Positions 40,631 to 50,025 are shown, numbered from the stretch's first letter. The stretch is 55,032 bases of DNA from an uncultured beta proteobacterium (GCA_903839085.1 CAIMBE010000009.1:1-55032); one strand, 5' to 3'. Made by a program: numbers and translations. The notes: generated by a model not told the origin, from the letters alone.

Positions 40631-41354
40631 ACTGGCTCTGTTTCTCATTCTGGCCGTGCCGCTGGCAGCATGGTCGCAGGGCCTGCCGATGATCAGCGTC
40701 AGCGGCGTCGGCAAAGACGCTCAGTACAGCCTGTCGCTGCAGTTGCTGGCGCTGATGACGACCATCACGCTGCTGCCATCGCTTCTGCTGATGATGACGT
40801 CGTTTGTCCGGATCATCATTGTCATGTCGATCCTTCGCCAGGCGCTCGGAACGGGTCAAACGCCCCCCAACACGGTGCTGGTCGGACTCTCGCTGTTCCT
40901 TACTCTTTTTATCATGTCTCCCGTCCTTACCGAGGTGCACCAGAAAGCGCTGCGGCCCTACCTTGAGCAGGGAATGAACTTTGACAAGGCGCTGGCTGCG
41001 GCGGAGCAACCGATACGCGGCTTCATGCTCAGGCAAACCAGGGAAGATGACATCGCGCTGTTCGTTGAGATGGCGCAAAAAACCGAGGTCGCCGGGTCTG
41101 AATCGGTTGCCTTCACAACCCTGGTGCCTGCCTTTATCACGTCCGAGCTGAAAAGCGCCTTCACCATTGGCTTCCTTGTCTACATTCCCTTTGTCGTCAT
41201 CGATCTGATTGTTGCCAGCGTCCTGATGTCGATGGGCATGATGATGCTATCGCCCATGATGATATCGATGCCATTCAAGCTGATGCTGTTTGTTCTGGTC
41301 GATGGGTGGAGCCTCATCATGGGGTCGTTGGCCGCCAGTTTCGTCACTGCCTGA
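40620..41354 (+). CDS. fliP: Flagellar export pore protein FliP
   Basis: A 244-residue export-gate protein. A cleavable signal (RKLALFLILAVPLAAWSQG) precedes the FliP body: LLALMTTITLLPSLLLMMTSFVRIIIVMSILRQALGTGQTPPNTVLVGLSLFLTLFIMSP and the C-terminal FLVYIPFVVIDLIVASVLMSMGMMMLSP. The start is taken as TTG at 40620 because the signal peptide then begins correctly and GGGGG lies upstream; the longer frame from 40545 lies inside fliO. Confidence 0.92.
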   Translation: MFRKLALFLILAVPLAAWSQGLPMISVSGVGKDAQYSLSLQLLALMTTITLLPSLLLMMTSFVRIIIVMSILRQALGTGQTPPNTVLVGLSLFLTLFIMSPVLTEVHQKALRPYLEQGMNFDKALAAAEQPIRGFMLRQTREDDIALFVEMAQKTEVAGSESVAFTTLVPAFITSELKSAFTIGFLVYIPFVVIDLIVASVLMSMGMMMLSPMMISMPFKLMLFVLVDGWSLIMGSLAASFVTA

Positions 41355-41363
41355 GGCTGGAAA

Positions 41364-41633
41364 ATGGACATTGCCGCCGTCGTCGATCTGGGCCATCAAG
41401 CCATCTGGATGACGGTTCTCGTCTCCGCCCCCCTGCTTGGGATGGCGTTGGCCGTGGGCCTGCTGATAGGCATTGTTCAGGCCGCCACCTCCATCAATGA
41501 GTCAACGCTCTCGTTTATTCCAAAGCTGGCAGCCATGGCCATCACCCTGTCCATCGTGGGTGGCTGGCAAATCGCCATGCTGGTTGACTTCATGCGCAGT
41601 CTGTTTCACCGGATACCGGGTCTTTTCAACTGA
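41364..41633 (+). CDS. fliQ: Flagellar export protein FliQ
   Basis: An 89-residue protein with two hydrophobic helical hairpins (IWMTVLVSAPLLGMALAVGLLIGIVQAATSINESTLSFIPK and AAMAITLSIVGGWQIAMLVDFM), the full family pattern and length. It lies nine bases after fliP. Confidence 0.95.
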   Translation: MDIAAVVDLGHQAIWMTVLVSAPLLGMALAVGLLIGIVQAATSINESTLSFIPKLAAMAITLSIVGGWQIAMLVDFMRSLFHRIPGLFN

Positions 41634-41652
41634 CGCAAGCGATGGACACACC

Positions 41653-42423
41653 ATGAATCTGCTTGCTGCAGATATCGTCGAGCGTTTTGACACGTTTTTG
41701 TGGCCGATGCTGAGGATATCGGCCCTGCTGATTTCCGCGCCTGTCTTCTCGCTGCATGCCCTGAACTTGAGAGTCCGGATACTGCTGGGCCTTGCACTCA
41801 CCTGGATGGTCTATCCGCTGCACCAATGGCCGCATATCGACCCCATGTCTGCCGACGGGATTCTGGAAATTTTCAACCAGTTGGCGATCGGCCTGTTGAT
41901 GGGACTGACCCTGCAGGTGGTCACGGCCGCCTTGTTGGTCGCCGGGCAATCGATCTCCAATGCGATGGGACTTTCGATTGCCAACATGCTCGATCCGAAC
42001 CTCGGCAACGTGCCGGTTCTGGCGCAGTTTTTGCTGATACTCTCGACCTTGATATTTGTCAGCCTGGGTGGGCATGCCATTTTGCTCGGATTGGTGGTGG
42101 ACAGTTTCTCGAGCATGCCGATTGGCAAACAGTTGCTCAGCGAAGCTGCCTGGGCGCATCTCGTGGCCTGGAGTTCCATGATATTCCTGGGCGCTGTGCT
42201 GACCGCCTTGCCGGTGATGGTGGCCCTGCTCTTTATCAACATCGGACTCGGCGTTGCCACGCGGGCTGCGCCAAGTTTGAACATATTTTCAGTCGGATTT
42301 CCGGCCATGATAGCGGCCGGATTTGGGGTCCTGATGCTGGCGCTGCCAAGCATCGCAGGACGGATCCAGTGGCTCTGGCTGCAGGGCTTCGTGCAAGTTC
42401 GAAGTGTGGTCGGAATAAGCTGA
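41653..42423 (+). CDS. fliR: Flagellar export protein FliR
   Basis: A 256-residue membrane protein with about six helices and FliR signatures: LRISALLISAPVFSLHALNLRVRILLGLALTWMV, GLLMGLTLQVVTAALLVAGQSISNAMGLSIANMLDPN and the C-terminal LPVMVALLFINIGLGVATRAAPSLNIFSVGFPAMIAAGF. The start at 41653 gives the normal family length; a frame open from 41473 lies inside fliQ. With FliP and FliQ it forms the export gate. Confidence 0.94.
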   Translation: MNLLAADIVERFDTFLWPMLRISALLISAPVFSLHALNLRVRILLGLALTWMVYPLHQWPHIDPMSADGILEIFNQLAIGLLMGLTLQVVTAALLVAGQSISNAMGLSIANMLDPNLGNVPVLAQFLLILSTLIFVSLGGHAILLGLVVDSFSSMPIGKQLLSEAAWAHLVAWSSMIFLGAVLTALPVMVALLFINIGLGVATRAAPSLNIFSVGFPAMIAAGFGVLMLALPSIAGRIQWLWLQGFVQVRSVVGIS

Positions 42424-42436
42424 AGGCCGCTTCAAT

Positions 42437-43600
42437 ATGTCAGACGAAGACGGCTCTCAGCGCACCGAGCATCCCACCGCCCGGCGCCTCAGGCGCGCAC
42501 GCGATGAAGGCCAGGTAGCGCGCTCGGTCGAGCTTTCAGCGGCGGCCGTCATGCTCTCGGCGACCGTGATGTTTTTCATGATGGGCGGTGCCTGGCTGAA
42601 AACCCTGTCAGGCTATTTTGCGGCGGGCTTTACGTTTGACCGGAAACTGCTGGAGACACCGGCGCTTCTGCCAGCGGCGTTTGCAAGCCAGTTATCGCAC
42701 GCCTTCATGCTCCTGTTGCCGGTCATGCTGCTGGTTCTGGTGGTCGCGGTGCTTGCCGCCGGCGCGACCGGCGGCTATCTCTTCTCGATTGATGCGGTGC
42801 TGCCCAAGTTTTCCAAACTGAGCCCCATGGCGGGAGTGAAAAGAATGTTTGGACCCAACGCGGCCATGGAACTTGTCAAGGCAGTCCTCAAGTGTTCGAT
42901 TGTTGCGGTGGTTCTGCTGGTGCTTATCGATCGGCATTCCTCGGAACTTCTGTTGCTTGGTTCGATGGGCTTGAAACCGGGGCTTGCCCTTGCCGGGTCC
43001 CTGCTCAGCGAGTCGGCGCTTTGGCTGACTTTCAGCCTGGTTTTCATCGCCATGATCGATGTGCCTTATCAGCGCTACACCTTCATGAAGCGCATGCGCA
43101 TGACCAAACAGGAAATCAAGGATGAGATGAAGGACATGGAAGGGCGGCCGGAAGTCAAGGCCCAGATTCGAAGGCGTCAGCGCGAAGTCGCCAACGCAAG
43201 AATGATGCAGAAAGTGAAGGAGGCAGATGTCATCATCACCAACCCCGAACACTTTGCTGTCGCTCTTTCCTACGACCCGAGCGCCGATGGCGCGCCCATC
43301 ATGCTGGCAAAAGGCGCTGATCACATGGCCTTGAGAATCCGCTCCGAAGCCAAGAACCATGGCGTCGAAATCTTCGCCGCTCCGGAGCTTGCGCGCGCTC
43401 TTTATTTCACGACAAACCTTGGGCAACCGATTCCCGATGCGCTGTATTTTGCTGTCGCTCAGGTGATCGCCTACGTCTTTGGCCTGGGGCAAAGCCATCC
43501 GGGTGTTGCTCCGGGGGCCAAGCCAATTCCCCAGATTCCTGCTTCCATGCTGTTTGATGCAGATGGCCACCTTACTTCGACACAGGATCAGTCAAGATGA
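42437..43600 (+). CDS. flhB: Flagellar export switch protein FlhB
   Basis: A 387-residue export protein. The N-terminus DEDGSQRTEHPTARRLRRARDEGQVARS is the FlhB signature. Four membrane helices follow (to about 210). The autocleavage site is N269-P270-E271-H272, at the same position as NPTH in Salmonella but with Glu for Thr; cleavage between N and P should still be possible. The C-terminal cytosolic domain ends with an extended Pro/Gly tail. AAGG precedes the ATG, and its stop overlaps the next start (ATGA). Confidence 0.94.
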   Translation: MSDEDGSQRTEHPTARRLRRARDEGQVARSVELSAAAVMLSATVMFFMMGGAWLKTLSGYFAAGFTFDRKLLETPALLPAAFASQLSHAFMLLLPVMLLVLVVAVLAAGATGGYLFSIDAVLPKFSKLSPMAGVKRMFGPNAAMELVKAVLKCSIVAVVLLVLIDRHSSELLLLGSMGLKPGLALAGSLLSESALWLTFSLVFIAMIDVPYQRYTFMKRMRMTKQEIKDEMKDMEGRPEVKAQIRRRQREVANARMMQKVKEADVIITNPEHFAVALSYDPSADGAPIMLAKGADHMALRIRSEAKNHGVEIFAAPELARALYFTTNLGQPIPDALYFAVAQVIAYVFGLGQSHPGVAPGAKPIPQIPASMLFDADGHLTSTQDQSR

Positions 43601-45003
43601 CAATGCCGTTTCGCCCAGGCGCACAAGATGTTTCGCTCGCCACGCCCCTGCTGTTTCGGGCGATCGATCGCCTTCGCCTTGAGGGTTATGTGGCCTCGCT
43701 CACGCAGGATGGCATGAGCCTGTCAATGGTCAGCAGCCAAGAAGCCATCCTTGATTACTACAGCAAACTGCTTGTCGCCCGGCTGCGTCAGACGGCACCT
43801 GATTTCACGGTGGAGGTCTATTTTCCGGCAAGTTCCGAGGCGCTTCTTGCGCGTTTCAATGAGGTGCTGGTCAATAGCTCGATACAGGAGGCGATGGACG
43901 GCAAAGTCAGCCTTGCCGCGCCGCGCATATGGATAGTTCATGATGCCAGCGCGCTGCCAGACCATGAAATCAAGCTCCTGGCACGTCTGGTACAGCACTT
44001 TCCGGCGGCCAACATCAGGGTTGTGCTGCTGATGACGGTGGCCAGCCAAAAGCCGAGCCTGTTAAGTTCCTTCGGGCGCAGCATCTTATGCTGGGAAATC
44101 GAGCCTCCAACGCCGGAGCAGGCGCAAAACATGCTGACCGAAGCCAGAGCCGACGGCCGCGAGGCTGCGGTGCAATCCCTGCTCAAGAACTTGTCGTTGT
44201 CCAACGTGATACCGATCCGGCCTGAACCGCTGCTTGCCACAACGCTGCCGTCGAAGGAGGCTCCTGAGGACGCCGAACCGATGCCGGTGACGGCGGCAAT
44301 TTCGGGCGCTAGATGGCGCTGGATGGTTGGCGGCGCCGCCTCGCTGATTGCCTCGGCGCTGTTGGTGGCCATGTTTCACGCCTCATCACAGGGCGCCGGC
44401 GGACTCACCTGGAGTTGGCAGGCACTGATGGCTGGAGGAAGTCCGATGGCCAGTGCGGCTCGGCCCGTTGCCGCGGCCACTGCCTCGACGCAGCAGGCCA
44501 AGGGTCCGATCGCCAATGCCAGTGCCGCTCCAGGCCCGGCACCCCTCAATGGGGCGAGTGCGCCGCCCGTCGAACTCATTCTGCCAACGGCCACGCGGCC
44601 AATCAGCGGTGAGCCGGTCGAAACCGCCGCAGAACGTGCTGTCCCGGTCAATCGGCCATTTGAATTGCTGGTTGGACAGGGTTGGGTAGAGCAAATGCCC
44701 AAAGGCGCCTTCTTGATTCAGCATGTTGCTCTACCCACCTACCAGCAGGCAATGCTCTGGACGCAGCGGCACCCGGATCTGGCGAGTGCCCGCGTTGTTG
44801 CGACCTATGTGCCACCTGAAAAAATGCCGCAATACGTTGTGGCGTCAGGACCCTTTGTTTCATTTTCCGAAGCCAGAGCCCGCATTCAGGGTGGCGGCAT
44901 TCCTAAAGATTCGCAGATTCGGTCCGTGCTTTCGATCAAGGAGCGCATGGCCCCTGCGCTCGCCGAGGACGGCAGCGCCAAGCGCAAGGAGAAAACTCAA
45001 TGA
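43597..45003 (+). CDS. SPOR-type membrane protein with AAA-like N-terminal half
   Basis: A 468-residue protein. The N-terminal half (about 1-190) reads like an ExeA/DamX-type P-loop domain that has lost its Walker A: helix SQEAILDYYSKLLVARLRQ, strand APRIWIVHDASALPDHEIKLLARLVQHFP (Walker B-like), RVVLLMTVASQKPSLLSSFG. One transmembrane helix follows (WMVGGAASLIASALLVAMF, about 248-266), then an Ala/Pro linker and a C-terminal SPOR-like domain (FELLVGQGWVEQMPKGAFLIQHVALPTYQQAMLW…YVVASGPFVSFSEARARIQ, about 350-445) that should bind peptidoglycan. DamX-like overall. Its ATG overlaps flhB and its stop overlaps the next gene. Confidence 0.7.
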   Translation: MTMPFRPGAQDVSLATPLLFRAIDRLRLEGYVASLTQDGMSLSMVSSQEAILDYYSKLLVARLRQTAPDFTVEVYFPASSEALLARFNEVLVNSSIQEAMDGKVSLAAPRIWIVHDASALPDHEIKLLARLVQHFPAANIRVVLLMTVASQKPSLLSSFGRSILCWEIEPPTPEQAQNMLTEARADGREAAVQSLLKNLSLSNVIPIRPEPLLATTLPSKEAPEDAEPMPVTAAISGARWRWMVGGAASLIASALLVAMFHASSQGAGGLTWSWQALMAGGSPMASAARPVAAATASTQQAKGPIANASAAPGPAPLNGASAPPVELILPTATRPISGEPVETAAERAVPVNRPFELLVGQGWVEQMPKGAFLIQHVALPTYQQAMLWTQRHPDLASARVVATYVPPEKMPQYVVASGPFVSFSEARARIQGGGIPKDSQIRSVLSIKERMAPALAEDGSAKRKEKTQ

Positions 45004-45410
45004 GCGAAACGCAATTCATCCGCAGCACGGAGCCGCATGAGGTCAACCTGCCAGAAGGCAGCCATGTGGCCAAGAGCAGATCAGCCGACGCGGGGGAGCC
45101 TGTCGTGCGGCAATTGATTGTCGAATCCGAGCCACTCGAAATCGTACAGGTCCTGGCTGACCGCAGAGTTGACCTGCCGCCGCCAATTTCCGGGTTACCG
45201 CTCGCTGATGCGACGCTGAAAGTTGCTGCCATTGAAGATCCTGGCGCTGCGTCGGTGCGCCCTGCGGATGAGCAGGGGGCTAGGCCGGAGGCCTCTGTTC
45301 TGGAACCAGCAACGGACTTCCCCGCGCGCCTAATTCATCTGAAGATTGAAAACAACAAAGTTCGCGGCGAACTCGACGGTCTTGAGGACCTGTTCAATTC
45401 AGGTGTCTGA
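45000..45410 (+). CDS. Small soluble protein of unknown function
   Basis: A 136-residue, acidic, mostly disordered-looking protein; the only compact part is the C-terminal FPARLIHLKIENNKVRGELDGLEDLFNSG. No signal or membrane helix. The start codon overlaps the stop of the SPOR protein (ATGA), so the two are translationally coupled at the end of the fli operon. Family not recognised. Confidence 0.65.
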   Translation: MSETQFIRSTEPHEVNLPEGSHVAKSRSADAGEPVVRQLIVESEPLEIVQVLADRRVDLPPPISGLPLADATLKVAAIEDPGAASVRPADEQGARPEASVLEPATDFPARLIHLKIENNKVRGELDGLEDLFNSGV

Positions 45411-45452
45411 TTTTTTGCAAGCAGTCCGAATCATGATTCCCAGGTGAACCCT

Positions 45453-46229
45453 ATGACAACCGAAACAACTTCCCCCTCTGCCGTTGGTCAAACCGACGTC
45501 ACGCAAGACATTCAATCAGCGATGTTCGATTCGGCAGAGTTGGCCACGCGCAGTGCGTCGCTGGCGGCAAAGGCCGGTCTTGAAATGCATCAGGGCGCGC
45601 AGGAGCTGATGAAGACATCGGTTTCCCAGCAGAAGATAAACAAGATCCTCTTGGGCATCTTTGGCGTCATGTTGCTGCTGGCGCTGACCCTGTTCACGGT
45701 CATCAGTTATCGCTTGCAGGACCGGGTCAGTCAACTCGACGCCATGGTATTGGCGGTCGGCAAAAGGGTTATCAGCATGGACGCGGCCGTCGAGTTGTTC
45801 AACTCGGTCAGTGATGTCGTCAAGGACGTCTCGCAAAAGCAGGATGCGATCAGCAATGCCCAGGGAAAACTGGAACAGCGCATCGATGAAGCCATCAAAA
45901 GCACGCCGGTGCTGCCGGACTTGAAGGCTAAACCAGTGGACGACAAAACCAAAGAACTTCTCAGGTTGATCCAGGAAGTCAATGCCAAACTCCAGTTGCA
46001 GGCCAGTTCCGTCAAGTCTGTCTCCGCGCAGGTCCAAAAGCTGCAGGGCAGTCTGCCCGATGCCGGCAATTTCCGCCGTGACATGGAGGCCATGGTGCAG
46101 CAGATGAAGGAGCGCTCTGTGCCGGAAGCGGCTGTCGCTGCCGCAGCGCCAAGCAGCATCAAACAACGCGAGCGGCTGGTTCAATTTCCCAGAACATCAG
46201 CCGCCGGTGCGACGACCGAAAAACCATGA
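45453..46229 (+). CDS. Single-span membrane protein with coiled coil, unknown
   Basis: A 258-residue protein: an N-terminal cytoplasmic helix (AELATRSASLAAKAGLEMHQGAQELMKTSVSQQ), one transmembrane helix (ILLGIFGVMLLLALTLFTVISY, about 64-85) and a long probable coiled coil (LQDRVSQLDAMVLAVGKRV … KQDAISNAQGKLEQRIDEAI … IQEVNAKLQLQASSVKSVSAQVQKLQGSL). The start at 45453 (AGGTG upstream) is preferred over GTG at 45444. Last gene of the plus-strand fli operon, 42 bases after the preceding one, and convergent with the sigma-54 activator. Unrecognised; a scaffold role is only a guess. Confidence 0.7.
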   Translation: MTTETTSPSAVGQTDVTQDIQSAMFDSAELATRSASLAAKAGLEMHQGAQELMKTSVSQQKINKILLGIFGVMLLLALTLFTVISYRLQDRVSQLDAMVLAVGKRVISMDAAVELFNSVSDVVKDVSQKQDAISNAQGKLEQRIDEAIKSTPVLPDLKAKPVDDKTKELLRLIQEVNAKLQLQASSVKSVSAQVQKLQGSLPDAGNFRRDMEAMVQQMKERSVPEAAVAAAAPSSIKQRERLVQFPRTSAAGATTEKP

Positions 46230-46256
46230 TGCCGGGTTGCCGATGGCGTCGGGAAA

Positions 46257-47378
46257 TCAGGCCGGGCGCAGGCCAAATTTCTGTATCTTCTCGATCAGCG
46301 TTGTTCTCTGGAGATTCAGGATGCGTGCGGTTTGCGAGATGTTGCCGTTGGTGCGACTCAGCGCCTGAGATATGAGATCGCGCTCAATCTCCGCCAGTCT
46401 GTGCTTGAGTGACAAGCCCTCGGGCGGAAGAATCGGCAGTGCCTGCGACAGCATGGTTATCCTCTCCACCTCGTTGCCCAGGATCGGGGAAGCGTCATCG
46501 GCCGTTCCGCCTGGTCCGGGGTTCGCCTGCGGCATGGCCATGTCCAACCGGTTCCGCGTCTCGCCGTCGGCGGGATCGGCGCCCTGCAGCGCAACCAGGC
46601 CCCTAGGCAGCAAACTGGCGGGCAGAGCATGAAATTCAAGGCATTGACCACCAAACAGCGTGCTGAATCGGTCGATCAGGTTCGACAGTTCGCGAACATT
46701 TCCAGGCCATGTATAAGCTTGCAGTGCCTTGAGAAAAGTCGCCGAAAAGGTGATCGGTTTCTGATTGCTGGAGGCATGCTGCCTGGAGAAAAACTCAAGC
46801 AGCAGGGGCACATCACTGATTCGTTCGCGCAGCGCCGGTGTGTTCAGAGGAATGACGTTGAGCCGATAGTAGAGGTCCTCCCGAAAACGGCCCGCCAGAA
46901 TTTCAGCCTCCAGGTCCCGGTGCGTTGCGGCAATCACCCGCACATCCACCGGAATTGAGCGCACGCCACCGACCGGATCGATTGTTTTTTCCTGCAGAAC
47001 GCGCAGCAACTTGACCTGAATCTCCAACGACATGTCACCGATTTCATCGAGGAATATGGAGCCCCCGTGCGCCAGCTCAAAGCGGCCCATCTTGTCCGTG
47101 ATGGCGCCGGTGAACGCACCTTTCTTGTGTCCAAAAAGCTCGCTTTCCAGCAACTCTTTGGGTATGGCAGCGCAGTTGATCGGAACAAAATTGCCGGCCG
47201 CGCGGTTGGACTGCGTGTGCAGTGATCGCGCCACAATCTCCTTGCCGGTGCCGCTCTCTCCAGTGATCAACACAGTCGAGCTGGATACCGCCACCACCGG
47301 CAGAATCTTGCGCAGAGCCCGTATTGCGTCGCTCTCTCCGACGAATGCAAGCGAATTTTGGGAGTGCCGGTTACTCAA
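46257..47378 (-). CDS. Sigma-54-dependent activator, FleQ/FlrA-like without receiver domain
   Basis: A 373-residue activator. The AAA+ domain has Walker A GESGTGKE at 40-47, the sigma-54-contacting GAFTGA at 87-92, Walker B IFLDEIGD near 108-115 and the R-finger region [10 protein letters not shown]. The C-terminal Fis-type helix-turn-helix is [30 protein letters not shown] (about 340-369). FleQ and FlrA carry an N-terminal receiver-like domain; here only 12 residues precede the AAA+ domain. The start is TTG at 47378 with GGA nine bases upstream, so the N-terminus is somewhat uncertain, but no continuation is open in frame. It probably activates the flhA sigma-54 promoter. Confidence 0.85.
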   Translation of the reverse strand: MSNRHSQNSLAFVGESDAIRALRKILPVVAVSSSTVLITGESGTGKEIVARSLHTQSNRAAGNFVPINCAAIPKELLESELFGHKKGAFTGAITDKMGRFELAHGGSIFLDEIGDMSLEIQVKLLRVLQEKTIDPVGGVRSIPVDVRVIAATHRDLEAEILAGRFREDLYYRLNVIPLNTPALRERISDVPLLLEFFSRQHASSNQKPITFSATFLKALQAYTWPGNVRELSNLIDRFSTLFGGQCLEFHALPASLLPRGLVALQGADPADGETRNRLDMAMPQANPGPGGTADDASPILGNEVERITMLSQALPILPPEGLSLKHRLAEIERDLISQALSRTNGNISQTARILNLQRTTLIEKIQKFGLRPA

Positions 47379-47572
47379 CTGTGCGTTCCGATATTTTTGA
47401 AACTGAATCCAAAGGGACTACCTTGATAAAACATGCGGACCAGCACTGCGCGAACTGCTGCGCTGCCAACAAAAAAACGGTCCCACGTCGTCCGCCGCGC
47501 GACCACTCGCTGGCTTTTTTTCGGATGATAACAGGGTAAGATGAAACAACTTGGTGACGCAAGAGGTAAGCA

Positions 47573-48754
47573 GTGAAAAGTCCAGTTGAAGATGTGCCCG
47601 TCGATCAGGCTGGCGCTGACTCCGTACCGCCATCGATCTGTTTGCCTCCAGCGCGGTTTGATGGCGGCGCTGCGCACAACAATATCGGGTTCATGTATGC
47701 CACCGGCCTGGGCGTTGAGCAGGATTATGCTGAAGCTCTCAAATGGTACGGCCTGGCAGCGCAGCAGGGCTATGAGCCGGCACAGATCAACCTCGGCGTC
47801 ATGTATGCCAACGGTCAGGGCGTTGAGCAGGATTATTCACGCACCCTCGAATGGTATCGATTGGCCGCGGCCAAGGGGTCTGCGGCGGCCCGCTATGCCC
47901 TGGGCGTCATGCATGCCAACGGTCAGGGCGTTATGCAGGATGAGGTGCAGGCGCGCCAGTGGTATCTGCTGGCGGCCGAGCAGGGTCATGAGAAAGCCCA
48001 GTTCAACCTGGGTCTGATGTTCCTCAATGGTCAGGGCGGTGCGAGCGATGAACCACAAGCCATCAAATGGTTCGAGGCGGCCGCCGACCTGGGCAGCGCG
48101 GCAGCACAATACAGCCTTGGCGTCATGTACGACAGCGGGCGCGGAGTGGCCCAGAATCACGAAGCGGCACGCGGCTGGTATCTGCTTGCGGCAACCCAGG
48201 GCGACACTTTTGCACAAGTCAACCTTGCCTTGCTGCATCACAACGGGCAGGGCGGGTCGCCGGATTTTGCCCAGGCCCTCAAGTGGTACCACCTGGCCGC
48301 TGCCGATGGCGACCCGCACGCTCAATTCAACATCGGTGTCATGCATGCCAATGGACAGGGGGTCGCGCAAAGCCATGCACAGGCTTTGCGCTGGTTTGAC
48401 ATGTCTGCGGCGCAGGGTGATCGCGTTGCGCAGCACAACCTGGGCCTGATTTACCAGAGCGGCCAGGGCGTTGCCCGGGATGACGCGCAGGCCCTGAAGT
48501 GGCTTCGCCTGTCGGCAGCGCAAGGGTTTGCCCCAGCCCAGGTTGACCTCGGTTGGATGTATGCCAACGGACAGGGCACGCTGCAGGATTATGAGCGTGC
48601 CCACATGTGGTTCAACATGGGTGCGGCAGCGGGCAATCCGGACGCATTGAACGGCCGCGACCTGGTTGCCAATCAAATGACGCCGCAGCAGATTGCGCAG
48701 GCGCAGAAGATGGCGCGCGACTGCCAGAAGCGCAACCTGATCGAACCTGATTGA
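47573..48754 (+). CDS. Cytoplasmic Sel1-repeat protein, nine repeats
   Basis: A 393-residue protein without a signal peptide. After a 30-residue leader come nine Sel1 repeats of 36 residues (each with NLGxMYANGQGV…ALKWYxLAAxQG), from about residue 34 to 365, then a charged C-terminal tail with one cysteine (MARDCQKRNLIEPD) similar to that of the exported Sel1 protein at 25450. Sel1 arrays form a curved protein-binding solenoid. It starts at GTG with AGAGGT upstream. It is divergent from the FleQ-like gene and opens a plus-strand run that ends in flgP-flgT. Confidence 0.9.
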   Translation: MKSPVEDVPVDQAGADSVPPSICLPPARFDGGAAHNNIGFMYATGLGVEQDYAEALKWYGLAAQQGYEPAQINLGVMYANGQGVEQDYSRTLEWYRLAAAKGSAAARYALGVMHANGQGVMQDEVQARQWYLLAAEQGHEKAQFNLGLMFLNGQGGASDEPQAIKWFEAAADLGSAAAQYSLGVMYDSGRGVAQNHEAARGWYLLAATQGDTFAQVNLALLHHNGQGGSPDFAQALKWYHLAAADGDPHAQFNIGVMHANGQGVAQSHAQALRWFDMSAAQGDRVAQHNLGLIYQSGQGVARDDAQALKWLRLSAAQGFAPAQVDLGWMYANGQGTLQDYERAHMWFNMGAAAGNPDALNGRDLVANQMTPQQIAQAQKMARDCQKRNLIEPD

Positions 48755-48768
48755 AGCTCGGTCGGGTC

Positions 48769-50025
48769 ATGCAAGTTCAAGCCCATTTTTCCGGAATCCG
48801 CCAAGCCGTCACAAGGCAACTGGAGGGTGCTGCTCAGTGCGTGCGGGTGCTCGCCTGCCGGTTCACGGACAACAAGCTGTTTGAAGCGCTGCTGTCGTGT
48901 CAGCGTCGGGGCGTGGCAGTCTCGCTGATTATTTCGGATTGCGATGTCAATCGTCAGTCATCGATCGCCTGGGAGCGCCTCAGCGCCCTGGGCGGGCGAA
49001 TTTTCCGCCTGCCTGACGGGCCCGATGTGGTCGAGGACTTTGACCGATCATTCTGTCTGATTGACAACGCAAGCGTCATCAGCGGTGATTTCAAATGGAC
49101 CCGGTTACAGGATGCAGCGACGCAGGTTTCCATCTTGATCCAATGCGACGAGGAGATTGTGGCGTACTTTGAGCGCAGGTTCGCGCGTTTGACGGGCGAG
49201 CCATGGCAGGCCAGCGAACGCAGCGGCGGTGAGCCTGACCCGTTGGCTGCCTCGATCCTTGAGCACGGCGCGGGCCTGAGCCAGTATCAGGACCCCGAGC
49301 TTGAAGAATTGCGTTTGCGCGCCCGGATGATGGAGGCAAGAGTCCTGGCTGTCGATACCGAAATTGCGGATATGCATCGGCAGATTCATCTGTTTGACCA
49401 TCAGCAGGAACGGGCGATTGGCGACCTGACGCGCCGCTTTCTCGACCTCAAGCGCCGCTATCTGCATGCCATGTACCGTGAGACGCAGGAGGACCTGCAA
49501 CGCCAGCAGGCGCAGGCGGCGGACGATGTCTATCGGCAGTATCAGGAGGCGCAGGCTGACCGTTCTCTGGAGGCTGAGCCCGAACAACTCGACCCGCAGC
49601 AACAGCGCGAACTCAAGCAGTTGTACCGGAAACTCGCCATGCGATGTCATCCTGATCGCGTCAGAGACGAGGACAAGGCGCATGCCAACGTATTTTTTCA
49701 GCAGTTGCAATTGCTGTTTCAGAACAGCGATCTGGACAGTCTGAAGAAGTTGAAGACCCGGATCGAGGCCGGCCTGGGTGTCAAGGACGACCTGGTCTCG
49801 GCCGATCAGTTCCAGTACCTCCGGCAGCACCTGAAGGATTTGCAGCAAACCCTGGTGCAGAGAAATCAGCAACTGGCCTCGGTCTGCCAGAGCGCGAGCT
49901 GGCAGGAACTCAGTTCGAAGCCGGACTGGAGCAAATGGTTCGAGCAGCAGGCCGAGCGCCTCAAGGCTGCGCTGCAGCACTACATGACCGAGTTGAACCA
50001 GCTTTCACAGGAGCTCCGCGCGTGA
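48769..50025 (+). CDS. PLD-like / coiled-coil / J-domain fusion protein
   Basis: A 418-residue protein with three parts. Residues 1-145 look like a phospholipase-D-like domain (AHFSGIRQAV…FTDNKLFEALLSCQRRGVAVSLIIS … SFCLIDNASVISGDFKWT). Its HKD motif is damaged: D99 remains, but the His and Lys positions hold D92 and S94, so it is probably not a nuclease. Residues 175-275 are helical and coiled-coil (RARMMEARVLAVDTEIADMHRQIH). Residues 278-335 form a DnaJ J domain with QLYRKLAMRCHPDR, HPD at 294-296, the Hsp70-stimulating motif. The C-terminus is helical. The start at 48769 fits the PLD-like opening; TTG at 48751 overlaps the previous stop. Its stop overlaps the next start. Confidence 0.75.
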   Translation: MQVQAHFSGIRQAVTRQLEGAAQCVRVLACRFTDNKLFEALLSCQRRGVAVSLIISDCDVNRQSSIAWERLSALGGRIFRLPDGPDVVEDFDRSFCLIDNASVISGDFKWTRLQDAATQVSILIQCDEEIVAYFERRFARLTGEPWQASERSGGEPDPLAASILEHGAGLSQYQDPELEELRLRARMMEARVLAVDTEIADMHRQIHLFDHQQERAIGDLTRRFLDLKRRYLHAMYRETQEDLQRQQAQAADDVYRQYQEAQADRSLEAEPEQLDPQQQRELKQLYRKLAMRCHPDRVRDEDKAHANVFFQQLQLLFQNSDLDSLKKLKTRIEAGLGVKDDLVSADQFQYLRQHLKDLQQTLVQRNQQLASVCQSASWQELSSKPDWSKWFEQQAERLKAALQHYMTELNQLSQELRA

